This document shows positions 11,001 to 22,087 of a stretch of DNA of 64,000 nt, piece after piece; within the stretch, counting starts at the first letter, position 1, and each line of letters starts with the position of its first letter. The stretch spans positions 69,693,370-69,757,369 of the forward strand of contig CM043952.1 of assembly GCA_014529385.2 (NCBI GenBank), written 5' to 3'. Source of the DNA: Adiantum capillus-veneris (taxonomy: Eukaryota > Streptophyta > Polypodiopsida > Polypodiales > Pteridaceae). Below the pieces are notes generated by a model. The model was given only the letters and a program-made list of their open reading frames with translations. It searched no databases and was not told the origin of the DNA. Made by a program: the position numbers and the translations under genes.

Positions 11001-11685
11001 CGCATGTCAGAGCACCAAGGTGCCAATAAAGAGAGATGAGATGCCACTACGGCCAATGATGGGGGCAAGGGCATTTGTAAAATGGGGCATTGATTTTGTG
11101 GGACCTATTTCACTCCCTGCATATCGCACCCATACCCAATATATCATTGTGGCTACGGCCTATCTCACAAAATGGGCGGAAGCCAAGGCAACGCAAAAAG
11201 CAGATGCACGGACCACTGCACAATTTTTGTATGAGAATGTTTTTGTACGATACCGTTTACCAATAGAAATTGTCAATGATTGTGGAACACATTTTCTTAA
11301 TGAAGTCATTGAATATCTGCTAGAGCAATTCATGGTCATACATAGGAGATCTGCTCCATACCATCCTTAGGCAAATGGTCAAGTTGAGGCCACAAATAAA
11401 ACACTACGCACGGTTCTCACTAAAATTGTGTTAGAGTCAAGAACAGATTGGGATCAGCAGCTACACTCAACACTATGGTCATACAGGGTAGCTTACAAAA
11501 CATCGAAGTAGGAACGACTCCGTACAACATGGTGTTTGACCTAAATGCTATATTACCCATAGAGTTTTTAATTCCAACTCTACGAGTAGCAAAACGCTTA
11601 GAATGGACAGGGCATGAGCTCTTTTCAAGAATAGATGACCTTGAAAAGCTAGATGAACTCCACTTGAGAGCTGTAGCATCAATCT
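10984..11685 (+). pseudogene. Element B integrase catalytic core
   Basis: DDE-type rve core. The first Asp is in VKWGIDFVGPISLP, the second in EIVNDCGTHFLNEV (Asn-Asp-Cys-Gly where Ser-Asp-x-Gly is usual), and the Glu is in NGQVEATNKTLR. A TAG stop sits after RRSAPYHP at 11370, and the frame shifts before GTTPYNMVFD (about 11515), which corresponds to the conserved TPF-LVYG block of gypsy integrases. The copy cannot be active. Confidence 0.8.
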
Positions 11686-12297
11686 ATGCTAAAAAGAGAA
11701 GACAAAAAAGATTTTTTTGACAAGCATGTGCGCACGAAAGAGTTCAAAACAAGTGATTATGTACTTTTTTATACTTTTAAGCAACATGCCAAGAAACTTA
11801 AAAAGCGAGGGATGGGACCCTTTGTGATTAGTGATCTATCGCAAAGTGGATCTATCAAGCTTGCTACATTAGCAGGTGAAGAAATGCCCAATTGGATTAG
11901 TGGATGTCGATTGAAGAAATATCATTTACCACTAACACAGGATATGCTTCAACAAATCCATCAAGGAAAACAACGTATGAAGGAGAAACAGAGAGTACAA
12001 GAAGAAGCTCAAGCAGAAGCAAAAGAACGCATTGCAAAACGAAGACTTCTACGACAACAACAACAACAAGGTGGAGCACCATTGCATCAATGCCATTCAA
12101 CTAACGACATGGATGAAGACACAGTGGAGCCAATAATTGCAATCAAAGTGGATAACAATCAAGTTGAATCGACGGCATTGCTTAATTCTGGATCTCAAGA
12201 AAATTTGATCTCTTACAGATTATACCAACAGCCAAGTCCACAAGTCAACTTCATCATACTCCTCAAGTGTTGGAAATTAGTACATCACACTCGTTAA
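11686..12297 (+). pseudogene. Element B integrase C-terminus fused to a retropepsin-like domain
   Basis: One open frame of 203 codons. It first carries the integrase C-terminal fold (FKTSDYVLFYTF, RGMGPFVISDLS, IKLATLAGEEMPNW, RLKKYHLP), then a charged Gln-rich helix, then a retropepsin start: PIIAIKVDNNQVESTALLNSGSQENLIS. The last motif matches the active-site loop D-S-G-S with Asn replacing the catalytic Asp. A protease C-terminal to integrase in one frame is not the standard gag-PR-RT-RH-IN order. Confidence 0.7.
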
Positions 12298-12392
12298 AAA
12301 CATTGGGCTAGACTATATTGCATGTACAAGTACATCAATATATTTACCCACATAAATTTTCTGTAGTCAAAGATTAAAGCACACAACACCCA

Positions 12393-13146
12393 ATGTTGTT
12401 GGGACAACCTTGGCAAAAAGAGTACAATGTCCAGATCGATTGGAATGCGAATGCAGTCAAAATTCAGCATGCACAAGAACAACAGGTAATAGGCTTTGCT
12501 CAGCAATATCGAAATAATCAGCTGCCAGCAATGCAATCACTGGAAAAAGAGCCAAAAGCAAGAGTTCCACCAAAGAACAACATGATACCCAAGGCTAACA
12601 AACAGGTAAAAGCCAACCATGCTAACTACATACATACGAAGTCACCGACCGCACTGCAAAGATCTAGGTTACCAAAAAAAGGAAAACAAGTATGGATGCG
12701 GAAGGATAGAAATGACATGGCAAACCAAAAACAATACAATGGAAGAATTCAACCGAAGCAGATAGCTCAACCAAACACCAAGGGCATAAAACAGATATGG
12801 ATCCCAAAGAAAATGCTCCGCAATAACCCAAATGTTACTCGTATTTGGATATCGAAACAAAAGAAAATTGAACTCCCTTCAGTACAAGCAACATCGGAAG
12901 GAAAGGCAGACATCTGCATTTGCAACCGGAAAACTGACTTATGTGGATGCCAATAAGCAACAAAACAGTCGAAACAAAGTAGGTAGCAAAAAACCTACAA
13001 AAACCGGCAAAAACAAGCTACCAATGGAAAGCAAAAGAGATACGGGCTACGACCATTCCGGCCAAGCCAATACTCTCCAAAGAGATAACTACGGCCATAT
13101 CAACAGTAGCGGCAAAACAAATGCCTTTTGCAAGAAGGAAAATTAA
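12393..13146 (+). pseudogene. Element B post-integrase tail: protease end and basic repeat region
   Basis: Starts with LLGQPWQKEYNVQIDWN, which fits the retropepsin C-terminal block (I-L-G-x-x-W followed by a DW motif), so the extra protease domain is more than a chance motif. It is followed by a Lys/Gln/Asn-rich tail with a repeated phrase: KQVWMRK, KQIWIPKK, TRIWISKQKK. A frame change near 12930 splits the tail. Function unknown; the tail may bind nucleic acid given its charge. Confidence 0.5.
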
Positions 13147-14526
13147 ACAGAGAGCAGTAGAGTTACAGTTGTTACTTGCAAAGAAAACAGGAAACCTCGA
13201 CGGCGAATGCCAATAGGCCTTTTTCTTATACCCTTCTCTTGCACATCATTAATTTTTCCATGCATTGACCAAGTATGCATAAATTAGGGCCACATTAATC
13301 GGCCAAGCATTAGCACAAATTTTTCAACCTATGCACGACACATACTCCAAGGTGATGAATTGTCATCCGGGAGGACTCTGGCTAGGAGGGGGGGAGGCAT
13401 TCTCAAATGCGGAACCAATAGCGCATGAATTTCGACTAATTCTAAGGGTTGTTGTTTGATTACGAAATTTTTTGAACTAACCCAAGTACATATGCCCTTA
13501 TACAGCATGTATCTATAAGTATATGGGGCCAAACGCCAAATCAAGCCCCTAGGTGTGTGTATATAAGTAGAAATAGCCATTTTTTGGGCAAAATATTGGT
13601 AAAACGGAGAAATCCGGCCATAAAAATTGTATGTGAGTGTATATAATGTTTCACGGTGATGTTTTTTATTTATTATAATTTTTGGGGAGTTTCTGGGTTT
13701 GATTTGCTATTTTCCTTTTAATTTTGCTAATTTTCGGCAGAAAAACTTCAAAAATACAAAAAAACAGGTGAAAAATGCTTGTAATGAAAAAAAAAAATTC
13801 ATGATGATCAGTGACTATAGGACAACCTATGGTACAGTGGGGGTGCAATTATGAGACTGGAGCGGAAAACGTGTTTTGGCCAGATTTTGACTGAAATGCC
13901 AAATTTTTGGTAAACAACGCAAATGGAGTCCAAATCATGAAATTTTTGAGCCTAAACCGCATCTCGCAAGAAGTTGGGAGCACATGTCAAATTTCATGAA
14001 AAGTAGTTCGGGGACCTCCATTATAAGAAATTTTCACCTCATTTTCACTATTGTCCTTTGAGAGAGAGCTTCCTCCACCTAGAGCTAGCAGAACATCCAG
14101 CAGCTTCTACGACTTGCATGACTACCCGACGAGCTTTAGACATGAGAGGTAGGCTCACCACCTTGAGCTTTTTGCGCATGTTTGTCGTTTTGTCGCGAAA
14201 ACTAGTGTAGGGTTCACACACATAGCGGGCAATAGAGACCTACAAGTAGCAGCGGCCACCTAACGGCTAACCCAAAAGCAATGAGACCTCATCGGCAACT
14301 TACCCTAGTATAGGAGACCAGTCTTGGATGTCCAAAGGCAGTAGAAACCATCGGAAAAAACCCTAATTCCTAGAATCCCGCAAGAGGCCACCAAATCGGA
14401 AATCAGCGAAAAGGTGCCCAAATGCTACCAAAATTCATGGGTAGAAGCATCTCGACATGCTCGACAAGTCCAGGTAGCCCACATTACCAAAAGGTGACCT
14501 GAAGCGGCACTAAACTTCATAAGCGG
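13147..14526. other. Non-coding stretch, probable 3' end of element B and unassigned DNA
   Basis: No gene is supported. A purine tract at about 13382-13394 (GAGGGGGGGAGG-like) could be the element B PPT, in which case a B 3' LTR would start near 13395. TATA-like stretches lie near 13558 and 13630. From about 13860 to 14526 the sequence is unassigned and ends exactly at the 5' LTR of element C. Confidence 0.4.
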
Positions 14527-15663
14527 TGTCAGGATTTTTTTGGATCAAGGGATTGCGCATATGTACATACACATGCATGGTGCATCAAATAAAGGATTGC
14601 CCATTTTCCTTAGCCAGGTGGTTATGTGGGGCCCACATGTGTACAGGTAAGACAGTGTGTACATAGTGCATCGATTTTCACTATCACCAGTACAAGTATG
14701 TTTTTTCTACAATAATGAGGAGTTTATAGCGTGTAAAACTTCTCGAGGAAGCTATCCACGGGCCGACGACATGAAGTCAGCAGGTGCGTCAGATGGCATC
14801 TAGTGGCGTCAGGAGGGCGAACGAGGTCAATATTTGCACGCAGATGAGGACGGACACAACGTGGGTGTTTTCTTGTGAGAGTTACGCAGAAAGTTCATCA
14901 TTAGGACCACTTTTTGGGGCCACTTCACGTGGTGGCGAGATGCATTATTGGAAAAAAGCTGAGTGCCAGGTGTGCGGATGATGCAAAAAGGTGACAACTA
15001 TGCACTGCGAGGTCAGTTTTTGGCCTGTTCGGGGTCCGTTTGAGGTCATCTAAAAGGCCAAGGGTGCCCAACCAATAAAGCTAAGTGTGGGAATTGAAAA
15101 AAGAGAGAGAAGACCAGAAAAAATGTGGAGAAGAGAGGAGGAACAGCCGCAGGTGTGTTTTTGCTCATTTTGGAGCTTGTTTTGGTCGTAAAATGCTCAT
15201 CCGAGGTCGGATTTGAGCACTTTGATATTGTAGACTAGGGTTTTGGGCTGTTCCGGACGCGATGGCGCTGTCCATTTTGCCAAAATACTCACTCTTTTCC
15301 TGCTGTTTTTCTGTGTAAGTTTCTCCTATGAGCGAAGTTTCTGCTCTAGTTTGTGATTGTATCTGGCTTATTTTACCCATATTGTGTGAGCTATTTGCCC
15401 CATTGGTGTTGGCCCAAGCTCAATTGTATCTAAACATCAGAAATTATCCTCTTTTGAGCTGAGTTTTTTGGGTGTGTGTGTGTGTGTCTGTGTGGAGTGG
15501 GCAAGTGGATAGTCTCTCTCCTCTCACTCCAGAGGTGGGTTCCCTGTCTCGGCCAGGTGTGTTGTGTAAGCCGAGTGGTGCCCCATAGTGTGTATGTGTA
15601 TCTTGCCAAGAGTGTGTGTGGGGTCGTTATAGAGGCGCTGTGTGTGTTTTCATCCCGCTCACA
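14527..15663 (+). repeat. Element C 5' LTR
   Basis: 1137 bp, TGTCAGG...CTCACA. It ends in a TG-rich microsatellite-like segment. It has the same length as both LTRs of C-prime on the other strand, so the family LTR has been stable in size. Confidence 0.92.
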
Positions 15664-15669
15664 TTCTTT

Positions 15670-15687
15670 TGGCGCCCCCACGGAGGA
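15670..15687 (+). promoter_or_regulatory. Element C primer binding site
   Basis: TGGCGCCCCCACGG six bases after the 5' LTR. C-prime and F have TGGTGCCCCCAC at the same place, so this copy carries one C for T change. This non-Met PBS class is shared by the three Tat-like elements here. Confidence 0.7.
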
Positions 15688-16409
15688 TCTTCTTCGAGTA
15701 CCTTCTACTTCGAGCTTCAAGCTTCGAGATTCGGGATTACAGGTTGCAGACTACAGATTACAGATTATAGGTTACAGGGACAGGTACAGGTATAGGTGAT
15801 TCACACAGGTACACGTAGCTGGAGTACAGTGATATACTAGCAGTGGTGTCACTTGCAGCTGTTGTGGGTATGCATCATTTAGCGCCTGTTTGAGCGCATT
15901 GTCTGGTGGATTGTACGTTACTTGTGGAAACTGTCATTGTACGCATTTGTGGAGCCATACTTGGTTGTATTTGGCAGTCCCAGCCATTTGTGAGACTTGG
16001 TCTGGAAGATAGTCATTTCGGAGACTTGACTATACGCGATTTGCATTAGCCTTCGTGTGAGGGTCGATAGCGTGAGGTTTTTATTGAGCTGGGGGATTCT
16101 CAAATGTAGAGATCCTTTCGGTGATACAGGTAGCTGGAGCACCCTTTTTGTGACCTCGCCATAGGCTATGTACTAGTGAGTCCTACTTGATGCTCGGGTT
16201 CTATTGTTGACAGTTTATGCATACATATACAGTCTATATTTTGGGTTCCTACTGCTCTATTTCTGGGGAAACTCTACCAAAATTTTTCCACGTTATGATG
16301 GCTGGTTTTTTGGTCTTTTGAGCCATTTATGCTGTTATGCTGCTGAAATTTTGGCAAAATCAGAGGTTAAGTCAGGTGTGCCTTCTTGGGAGCTTCATGG
16401 TTGGCTTTA
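15688..16409 (+). other. Element C leader
   Basis: Untranslated leader between PBS and small ORF beta. No supportable ORF. It has an antisense counterpart in C-prime (42740-42033). Confidence 0.5.
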
Positions 16410-16628
16410 ATGGATGATCAAAATGGCCCTCAATTCACTCCATTTCATTTAACTCAAAGAATTCAGATTCATGTTCATGTGTCCAGGAAGATCTTTTTCC
16501 AGTAGCGCATAGTCTTTATGTTTGGGCCAAGAAGATTGAGAGAGATCCTGGAATGTCCTTTGCCTGTTGTAATTCCGATGATCAACTATGAAAACTCATT
16601 TGATGTGCATGTGTTTGTCTTTATCTAA
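16410..16628 (+). pseudogene. Small leader ORF beta (72 codons) in element C, one internal stop
   Basis: An ATG-to-TAA frame of 72 codons, 102 bp upstream of the gag ATG. It reads MDDQNGPQFTPFHLTQRI...VHVSRKIFFQ, then a TAG at 16503-16505 where the intact copy in C-prime has CAG, then RIVFMFGPRRLREILECP and a C-terminus ending NSFDVHVFVF. The same ORF occurs intact in C-prime (42032-41814), F (56274-56492) and the 48-kb fragment (48656-48438), all 72 codons. No known domain recognised. Confidence 0.75.
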
Positions 16629-16730
16629 AGCTGAGCTCCATTGAAGTTTTTGGGGATTGGGTAGTCAAAAGTCTTGGGTTCTAGCACGTGTGTTCGAAGG
16701 GGTTCTCAAAGCATTGTAACTTGGGTAGCC

Positions 16731-18085
16731 ATGGCTTTCTCTTATCCCGAGTTTCATGGAAGAAGTGATGAAGATGTGGAAGAATTTTTGGAAAAGATGG
16801 AGGTTGCGTGCATTAGCAACCACATTCATGACCCTACGCAAATGTTACGCCTTCTCCAAATTTTTTTGAAGAGTGATGCACGAGTTTGGTCTAAAGCATT
16901 TGAAGAAGAGTTGCGTGTGGCTTATCCACCTATAAGGTTGAGTTGGGACAATCTACGACATGGGTTGGAAGTGGAGTTTGTGAAGATAGAAGATCCTGAC
17001 AAGGTGTGGCAAGAAGTACAGGCTTTGGTGCAAAAGGAAGGTGAGCCAGTAGATGCGTACATACGAAAGTTTTCATTGACATGGGAGCGGATATGCAAGG
17101 CTTTAGCACCACAGGTACCCCCGCCTAACATGATGAAGAAGGACAGGTTCTTAGCTGGTCTTTGGGAGAATATACGTTGGAGAGTGGAGCTAAAGAAGCC
17201 TAGGACATATGAAGATGCACTAGAGGTAGCAAGGAACAAAGAGTGGAAGCTGAGGAAAATGAGCCAGTTAGGGGTGGAGTCTTTGCCAATGAGGTCTGAA
17301 TTTCAGCCTATAGAGTCTTTACAAGGTCGCATGTCAGGGGTTCATCACAAACCAGTGGTTCCTGTTACTACTCAGGTTATGCCAGCAGTGGTCACTACAG
17401 CAGTGCAAGATGATGGGCTAAGGCAAGACATGAGTCAAATGGTAGATTTGATGAAGAATCTCAGCCTAAACATGCTAGGTCAAGTGGGAAATAATCGAGG
17501 TCGAGGGAGGTTTGCAAATCAGCCAAGAGGTGAAGAAAGGCCTAGGAATGGTGTTGGACAAAGCAATGGTAGGTTTTGGAGGCAGACGCCCACATGTTAC
17601 AATTGTGGAGAGTTGGTCACATCAGCCCGCAATGTGATAAGCCACCAAGGATGGGGGGAGACATGTATCCATTGCCAAGACAGGTGCTAACTAGGTCAAA
17701 TGATTATGGCATCGAAATTAAGGGAGACGAAGGAACCAGTGGACTGACCCAGGAGGAAAAGGGAAAGACAAAAGTGCTAAGTGTAGTCACCTTGGAGAAG
17801 GCATCAAAGCTAGAGGATACATTAGTGATGCCTATTGGGAAGAGGACCACAGAGGACAAGGAAGGAAGAAGTGCCCCAGGTCCTAGTAAGAAGAAAGGAA
17901 AGAGCCATGAAGGCGAGGATGTCAAGGCCAAGAGGAAAAGGAGAGCTCGTCGAAAGTTTCATGTTTCAGATTTTCCACTAGGGGATGGGAAATTAAGCTA
18001 TGACTTGAAGGAGGATCTGACGAGCAGGAAGGCAGATGTTACTTTTGGGCAGCTTATAGAGATGGTGCCTAAGCTAAAGCGATAG
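16731..18085 (+). pseudogene. Element C gag with a frameshift inside the zinc knuckle
   Basis: Gag capsid region beginning MAFSYPEFHGRSDEDVEEFL and containing the retrotrans_gag signature (VWQEVQALVQKEGEPVDAY, RFLAGLWENIRW). The frame reads CYNCGE and then leaves the nucleocapsid pattern; the next frame supplies VGHISPQC, so the CCHC zinc knuckle is split by a one-base change near 17612. The second frame runs to 18085 through a Lys-rich region (KRKRRARRKFHVSDFPLG). The start was chosen at 16731 because the homologous C-prime and F gags begin at similar positions. Confidence 0.85.
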
Positions 18086-18094
18086 TGGAAGAGG

Positions 18095-18559
18095 ATGGTT
18101 AACCCAATGGAGAAAGAGCCAGAGAGAGGTTCAGTGAAGGTGTTGGCAATGGACGAGCTACCAAACATTTGTCCAATAGTAGATGTGTGGCATAAAAGGA
18201 AAAATTTGGGACAAGGTTATGTGGATGGCGGAGCCCAAATATGCGTCATAACACACTCATGCGTTGAGAAGATGGGTCTCACAGTGGCTGGGGTGTCAGG
18301 TTTTCGGATCAGATTGGAAAACCATCAAAAAGTAAAATGCTTGGGTGTTGTAAAGAGCTTAGAAGTGGAGGCATATGATGCAAAGGCAGTGGTTGATTTT
18401 CATGTGATGCCAGCAGGGTTGGGAGCATATCCTATTATACTGGGCAGAGCATGGTTACGTGCAGTGGGAGCTGTTCAAGATGGCGACATGGTACGATTAG
18501 CCTCTATGGAAAGACAGGGACAAAGAAGCTTTATAATATGGACACAAGGAAATGATTAG
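18095..18559 (+). CDS. Element C aspartic protease
   Basis: 154 codons with the loop GYVDGGAQICVIT, a D-G-G-A form of the retropepsin D-[ST]-G-A motif, and the C-terminal block YPIILGRAWLRAVGA. Element F has the same D-G-G spelling (GLVDGG), so Gly in the second position is a family feature, not a defect of this copy. In an active element it would be part of the polyprotein; here it is separated from RT by a stop near 18559. Confidence 0.8.
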   Translation: MVNPMEKEPERGSVKVLAMDELPNICPIVDVWHKRKNLGQGYVDGGAQICVITHSCVEKMGLTVAGVSGFRIRLENHQKVKCLGVVKSLEVEAYDAKAVVDFHVMPAGLGAYPIILGRAWLRAVGAVQDGDMVRLASMERQGQRSFIIWTQGND

Positions 18560-18609
18560 AGGAGATTTATGAAGATGAGGATGAGTCTAGTGATGAAGAC
18601 TCTTCCACG

Positions 18610-20274
18610 GTGACAGATGAGGATAGTGATAGCACTACCAGCAGTGATGAGGATGCTGATGTTGCATTTCTTTTGATGGACAAAGAAATCCAGGAGATTG
18701 GGTTAGTTGCATTTGCGAATGAGGTTGAAGATGAAAGTGAAGGGCCTTATGAGGTGATTGAAGGGCTGATGCAAACCAAGGTTGAGTTGTCAAAGAAGCA
18801 GGAATTAATGACGCAAATGATTAGTGGAGACCTCTCAGCTATGGAGAAGGATATATTTTTGCATATGCTGGCTAGTTTTCCTGATTTGTTCATTACTTCA
18901 TATGAAGAGATCAGAGGGTTCAAGGGTGAAGAGATGCATATAGAGCTGAAAGAAGGTGCTAAGCCAGTGCGGCAAAGGCTAAGAAGGATGGGTCAAGAGA
19001 AAATGGAAGCCTTGCGAGAAGAGGTGGACAAGTTATTGAAGGCAGGGTTCATAGTCCCTGTGGAGACCACATAATGGGTGAGTCCAGTTGTAGTCAGTCC
19101 AAAGAAGGATGGGAAGTGGAGAATTTGTATAGATTTTAAACCCTTAAACGCAGCCACTAAGAAGAACCCATATCCTCTTCCATTCATTGATCAGATCTTG
19201 GATGCGGTGGCAGGTTATGAGAGGTACAGTGTGTGTGATGGTTTTTCAGGCTATTTTCAATTGAAGATTGCTCTTAAAGACCGCACAAAGACAACTTTTA
19301 TTACGCCATGGGGCTGCTATTGCTACACAGTTTTGCCATTTGGGTTGTCAAATGGACCTTCCTTCTATCAAGAGAGAGCAAATTGGGTGTTGGAACCATT
19401 CATTGGTAGTTGTGTTAAAGCTTTTATGGATGACTTCTGTGTTTATAGCAGTAGGGCTGAACACCATGAGAAGCTACAGATGGTATTGGCTCGATATGAT
19501 GAATGTGGAGGACAACTGAATCCAAAGAAATGTCATCTAGCACAGCCAAGGGTGAAGTTATTGGGCCACATGGTGTCAGAAAATGGCATTGAGGCTGATC
19601 CAGACAAGGTTAAGTCTATTATTCTTCTTCCATCACCTACGAGTACGAAGCAATTGGCAACCTTTATACACAAAGTGAAGTATAGGGCAAGGTTTATTCC
19701 ATTGTCTTCTCAGATTCTTTATCCATTACAACAAGTGGCAAAGCATGATCCATTGCAATGGGATGACAAGTGTGAAGAAGTGTTTCAAGAGGTGAAAGAG
19801 GTGTTAGGGGGGTTGTCAGCCATGCAGGCTCCTGATTGGGAGAAAGTTTTTTATGTAAATCCCTCAGTAGGGGATGATGCCATTGGAGCCATGCTATTGC
19901 AAAAGGGGAAGGGCAGCCATTATATGAGGCTAGTGTATTGTGCAAGCCGAGTGAAGTTGGTAGCGGAGAGAAAGTTCTCGGAAGTAGAGCTAGTGATGGC
20001 CAGTGTAATATTTGCTTGTCGACGATTTCTTCATTACTTGCTACCACGGCCTTTTGTTTTCTTGACGAGTTATGCCTTTTTGTCACAGTTAATTAATGGT
20101 ACTAACATGTCAAATGTGGTGAATAAATGGGTAATTGAGCTGCAAGAGTTTGAGTTCTCTTTTCTAGTGGAAGATAGTACAAGGTCTACCCTAGATGATT
20201 TGTTGACCTACAAGGCGAATCCCCTTATTGTTAAAGAAGAGGTGGTGAGAAAGGTACTTGAAGAAGTGCCATAG
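18610..20274 (+). pseudogene. Element C reverse transcriptase and first RNase H
   Basis: Starts with an acidic Ser/Asp-rich spacer, then the RT entry (HIELKEGAKPVRQRLRRMG). A TAA stop lies at 19072-19074 between AGFIVPVETT and WVSPVVVSPKKDGKW, in the middle of the fingers. The rest of RT is open: CDGFSGYFQLKIAL, LPFGLSNGPSFYQ, the FMDD box in CVKAFMDDFCVYS, LLGHMVSENGIEADP, and an RNase H-like region with degenerate Asp positions (FYVNPSVGDDAIGAML). Two in-frame stops make it inactive. Confidence 0.88.
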
Positions 20275-20289
20275 ATCAGCAATGCACAT

Positions 20290-21762
20290 GTGTTGTTCTT
20301 TGATGGTTCATACAGAAAGAGCCACGATGCAGCTTTAGGGGGTATAGCACTTTATGATCCAGAGGGGAAGCTAGTATGCAAGAGAGGGTTCAAATTGGAT
20401 GCGCATAGTAACAATGAGGCTGAATATGCTACATTGGAAGCCGGATTGCACATTTGTTTGAAGCATGGGGTTCGAAGGTTGAGCATAAAAGGTGATGCCT
20501 TGTTAGTGGTGAAGCAAGTGCTGGGTGTGTGGAAGAGCAAGAACACCTCATTGAAGGAAATGTGCTTCAGAATTAAAGGCCTGTTAAAAAATTTTGAAGC
20601 ATGGAGCATCAGACACATTGAACGTGCTCTAAATGGAGAGGCACATGAAGCAGCTCAAGGCATGATTGGGGAGCTATTCGTGTTGAGGACCACTTTACCT
20701 CTTTATCATGGCCGGGAAAGTTTGGCTCAAGAAGAGGAGTTTTTGCTAACAGGAATCATTCCAAAGGAGATTCAAAAGTCTAAGAAGTATGGCTTTGTGC
20801 GTAGAGCATACAGGTACAAATTGATTGGTGATGTCTTATACATGAAAGGGGCTGATCTCGTGTTGAGACGTGTACCTTGGCGGGAGGAGCTTTACAGAGT
20901 GTTGGAAGAGAATCATGAAGGCGCATGTGGTGGACATTTTGCTCTAAAGATCACCTTGCATAAGATTTTGCAAGAGGGGTATGTATGGCCTAGTTTGCAC
21001 AAGGATATTCACCATTGGTGTAGGTCTTGCAATAGGTGTCAAGCATTTGGGAAGAGAGTGTTGAAGCCAGAGCTACGAAAAACCATTATGGCGTTTGATG
21101 TGTTTGAAAAGTGGGGGATTGATGCAATAGGCCCATTACCTATCACAAGCAGGGGCAAAAGCTATATTTTGACGGCAGTGGACTATCTCTCTAGATGGGC
21201 AGAGGCTATAGCATTAAAACAGATCACTGCAAAGGATGTGGCAAAATTTGTGTATGATGAAATATGTTGCAAGTTTGGGGTGCCATTAGAGCTACTTTCA
21301 GATAAGGGGCCAGGCTTTCGAGCTAAACTGCTAGATTTTTTATGTGCAAAGATGAAGATTAGGCACCAGCATACCACTTCTTATTACCCGCAGTGTAATG
21401 GCTTAAATGAAAGATTCAATGGTGAGTTGGTACAAATTCTTTCTAAAGTGACAGAGCACCAAGGAAAGAATTGGGATTTGGAATTGCCTAGTGCATTATG
21501 GGCTTACCGTACTTCGGTGAAGACAGGTACAGGGTTTACTCCATTTCATTTGGTGTATGGGAAGGAAGCACTATTGCCTGTGGAGGTAGAGTTGCCTGCG
21601 GTCAAAATGTTAGAGAAGTTGCTTGGGCCACCTACTGATGCATTCAAAGAGAGGCTCTTACAACTACAAGAGGTTCAGTTGGATAGGATGAGTGCATTGG
21701 AACATTATGGGCAGATGCAAGATAGGGCTTTGGCAAAGATAAATGAAAAGTGTCAAAAGTAA
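20290..21762 (+). CDS. Element C archaeal-type RNase H fused to integrase
   Basis: 490 codons. RNase H part: LFFDGSYRK (Asp), SNNEAEYATLEAG (Glu), IKGDALLVVKQ (Asp); the last acidic site (NGEAHEAAQ) lacks the Asp that element G keeps (NEDADLLAQQ). Integrase part: H2C2 zinc domain (NHEGACGGHF ... CRSCNRCQ), DDE core with Asp in KWGIDAIGPLP, Asp in LLSDKGPGF and Glu in GLNERFNGEL, then the TPFHLVYGKEA block. A second RNase H between RT and integrase is the mark of the Tat/Ogre lineage. Confidence 0.9.
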   Translation: MLFFDGSYRKSHDAALGGIALYDPEGKLVCKRGFKLDAHSNNEAEYATLEAGLHICLKHGVRRLSIKGDALLVVKQVLGVWKSKNTSLKEMCFRIKGLLKNFEAWSIRHIERALNGEAHEAAQGMIGELFVLRTTLPLYHGRESLAQEEEFLLTGIIPKEIQKSKKYGFVRRAYRYKLIGDVLYMKGADLVLRRVPWREELYRVLEENHEGACGGHFALKITLHKILQEGYVWPSLHKDIHHWCRSCNRCQAFGKRVLKPELRKTIMAFDVFEKWGIDAIGPLPITSRGKSYILTAVDYLSRWAEAIALKQITAKDVAKFVYDEICCKFGVPLELLSDKGPGFRAKLLDFLCAKMKIRHQHTTSYYPQCNGLNERFNGELVQILSKVTEHQGKNWDLELPSALWAYRTSVKTGTGFTPFHLVYGKEALLPVEVELPAVKMLEKLLGPPTDAFKERLLQLQEVQLDRMSALEHYGQMQDRALAKINEKCQK

Positions 21763-22081
21763 GGGTATCAAGAAGCATGACTTGGTTTTGCGCTACAACA
21801 GTAAGCTGGACAACACCTTCCAAAAGAAGTTTCAAATTAAGTGGGAAGGCCCTTTCAAGGTAGTGGAGTGTTTTCCAAATGGCACATATCAGCTGGCTGC
21901 CCTGGATGGTGTTCTACATAAGTCAAGGGTAAATGGGTTGCGTCTTAAATTGTATCATGCTAGATTGATGATGGTGGAGCAAGATGAGCTGTCTGTGGAT
22001 CAAGCAGTGTTGGTGAGGGATGAGGAGACCTGTGATGCGGCGAGTCTCATATCTCTCTTTGCTGCTGTTGATCATGAATGA
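21743..22081 (+). CDS. Element C integrase C-terminal domain, frame-shifted
   Basis: Continues the integrase in another frame: KKHDLVLRYNSKLDNTF, KWEGPFKVVECFPNGTYQLAALDG, VNGLRLKLYHARL. This is the SH3-like DNA-binding fold of gypsy integrases; no chromodomain follows. The PPT and 3' LTR start within 30 bp of its stop. Confidence 0.8.
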   Translation: MKSVKSKGIKKHDLVLRYNSKLDNTFQKKFQIKWEGPFKVVECFPNGTYQLAALDGVLHKSRVNGLRLKLYHARLMMVEQDELSVDQAVLVRDEETCDAASLISLFAAVDHE

Positions 22082-22087
22082 TCTAGC

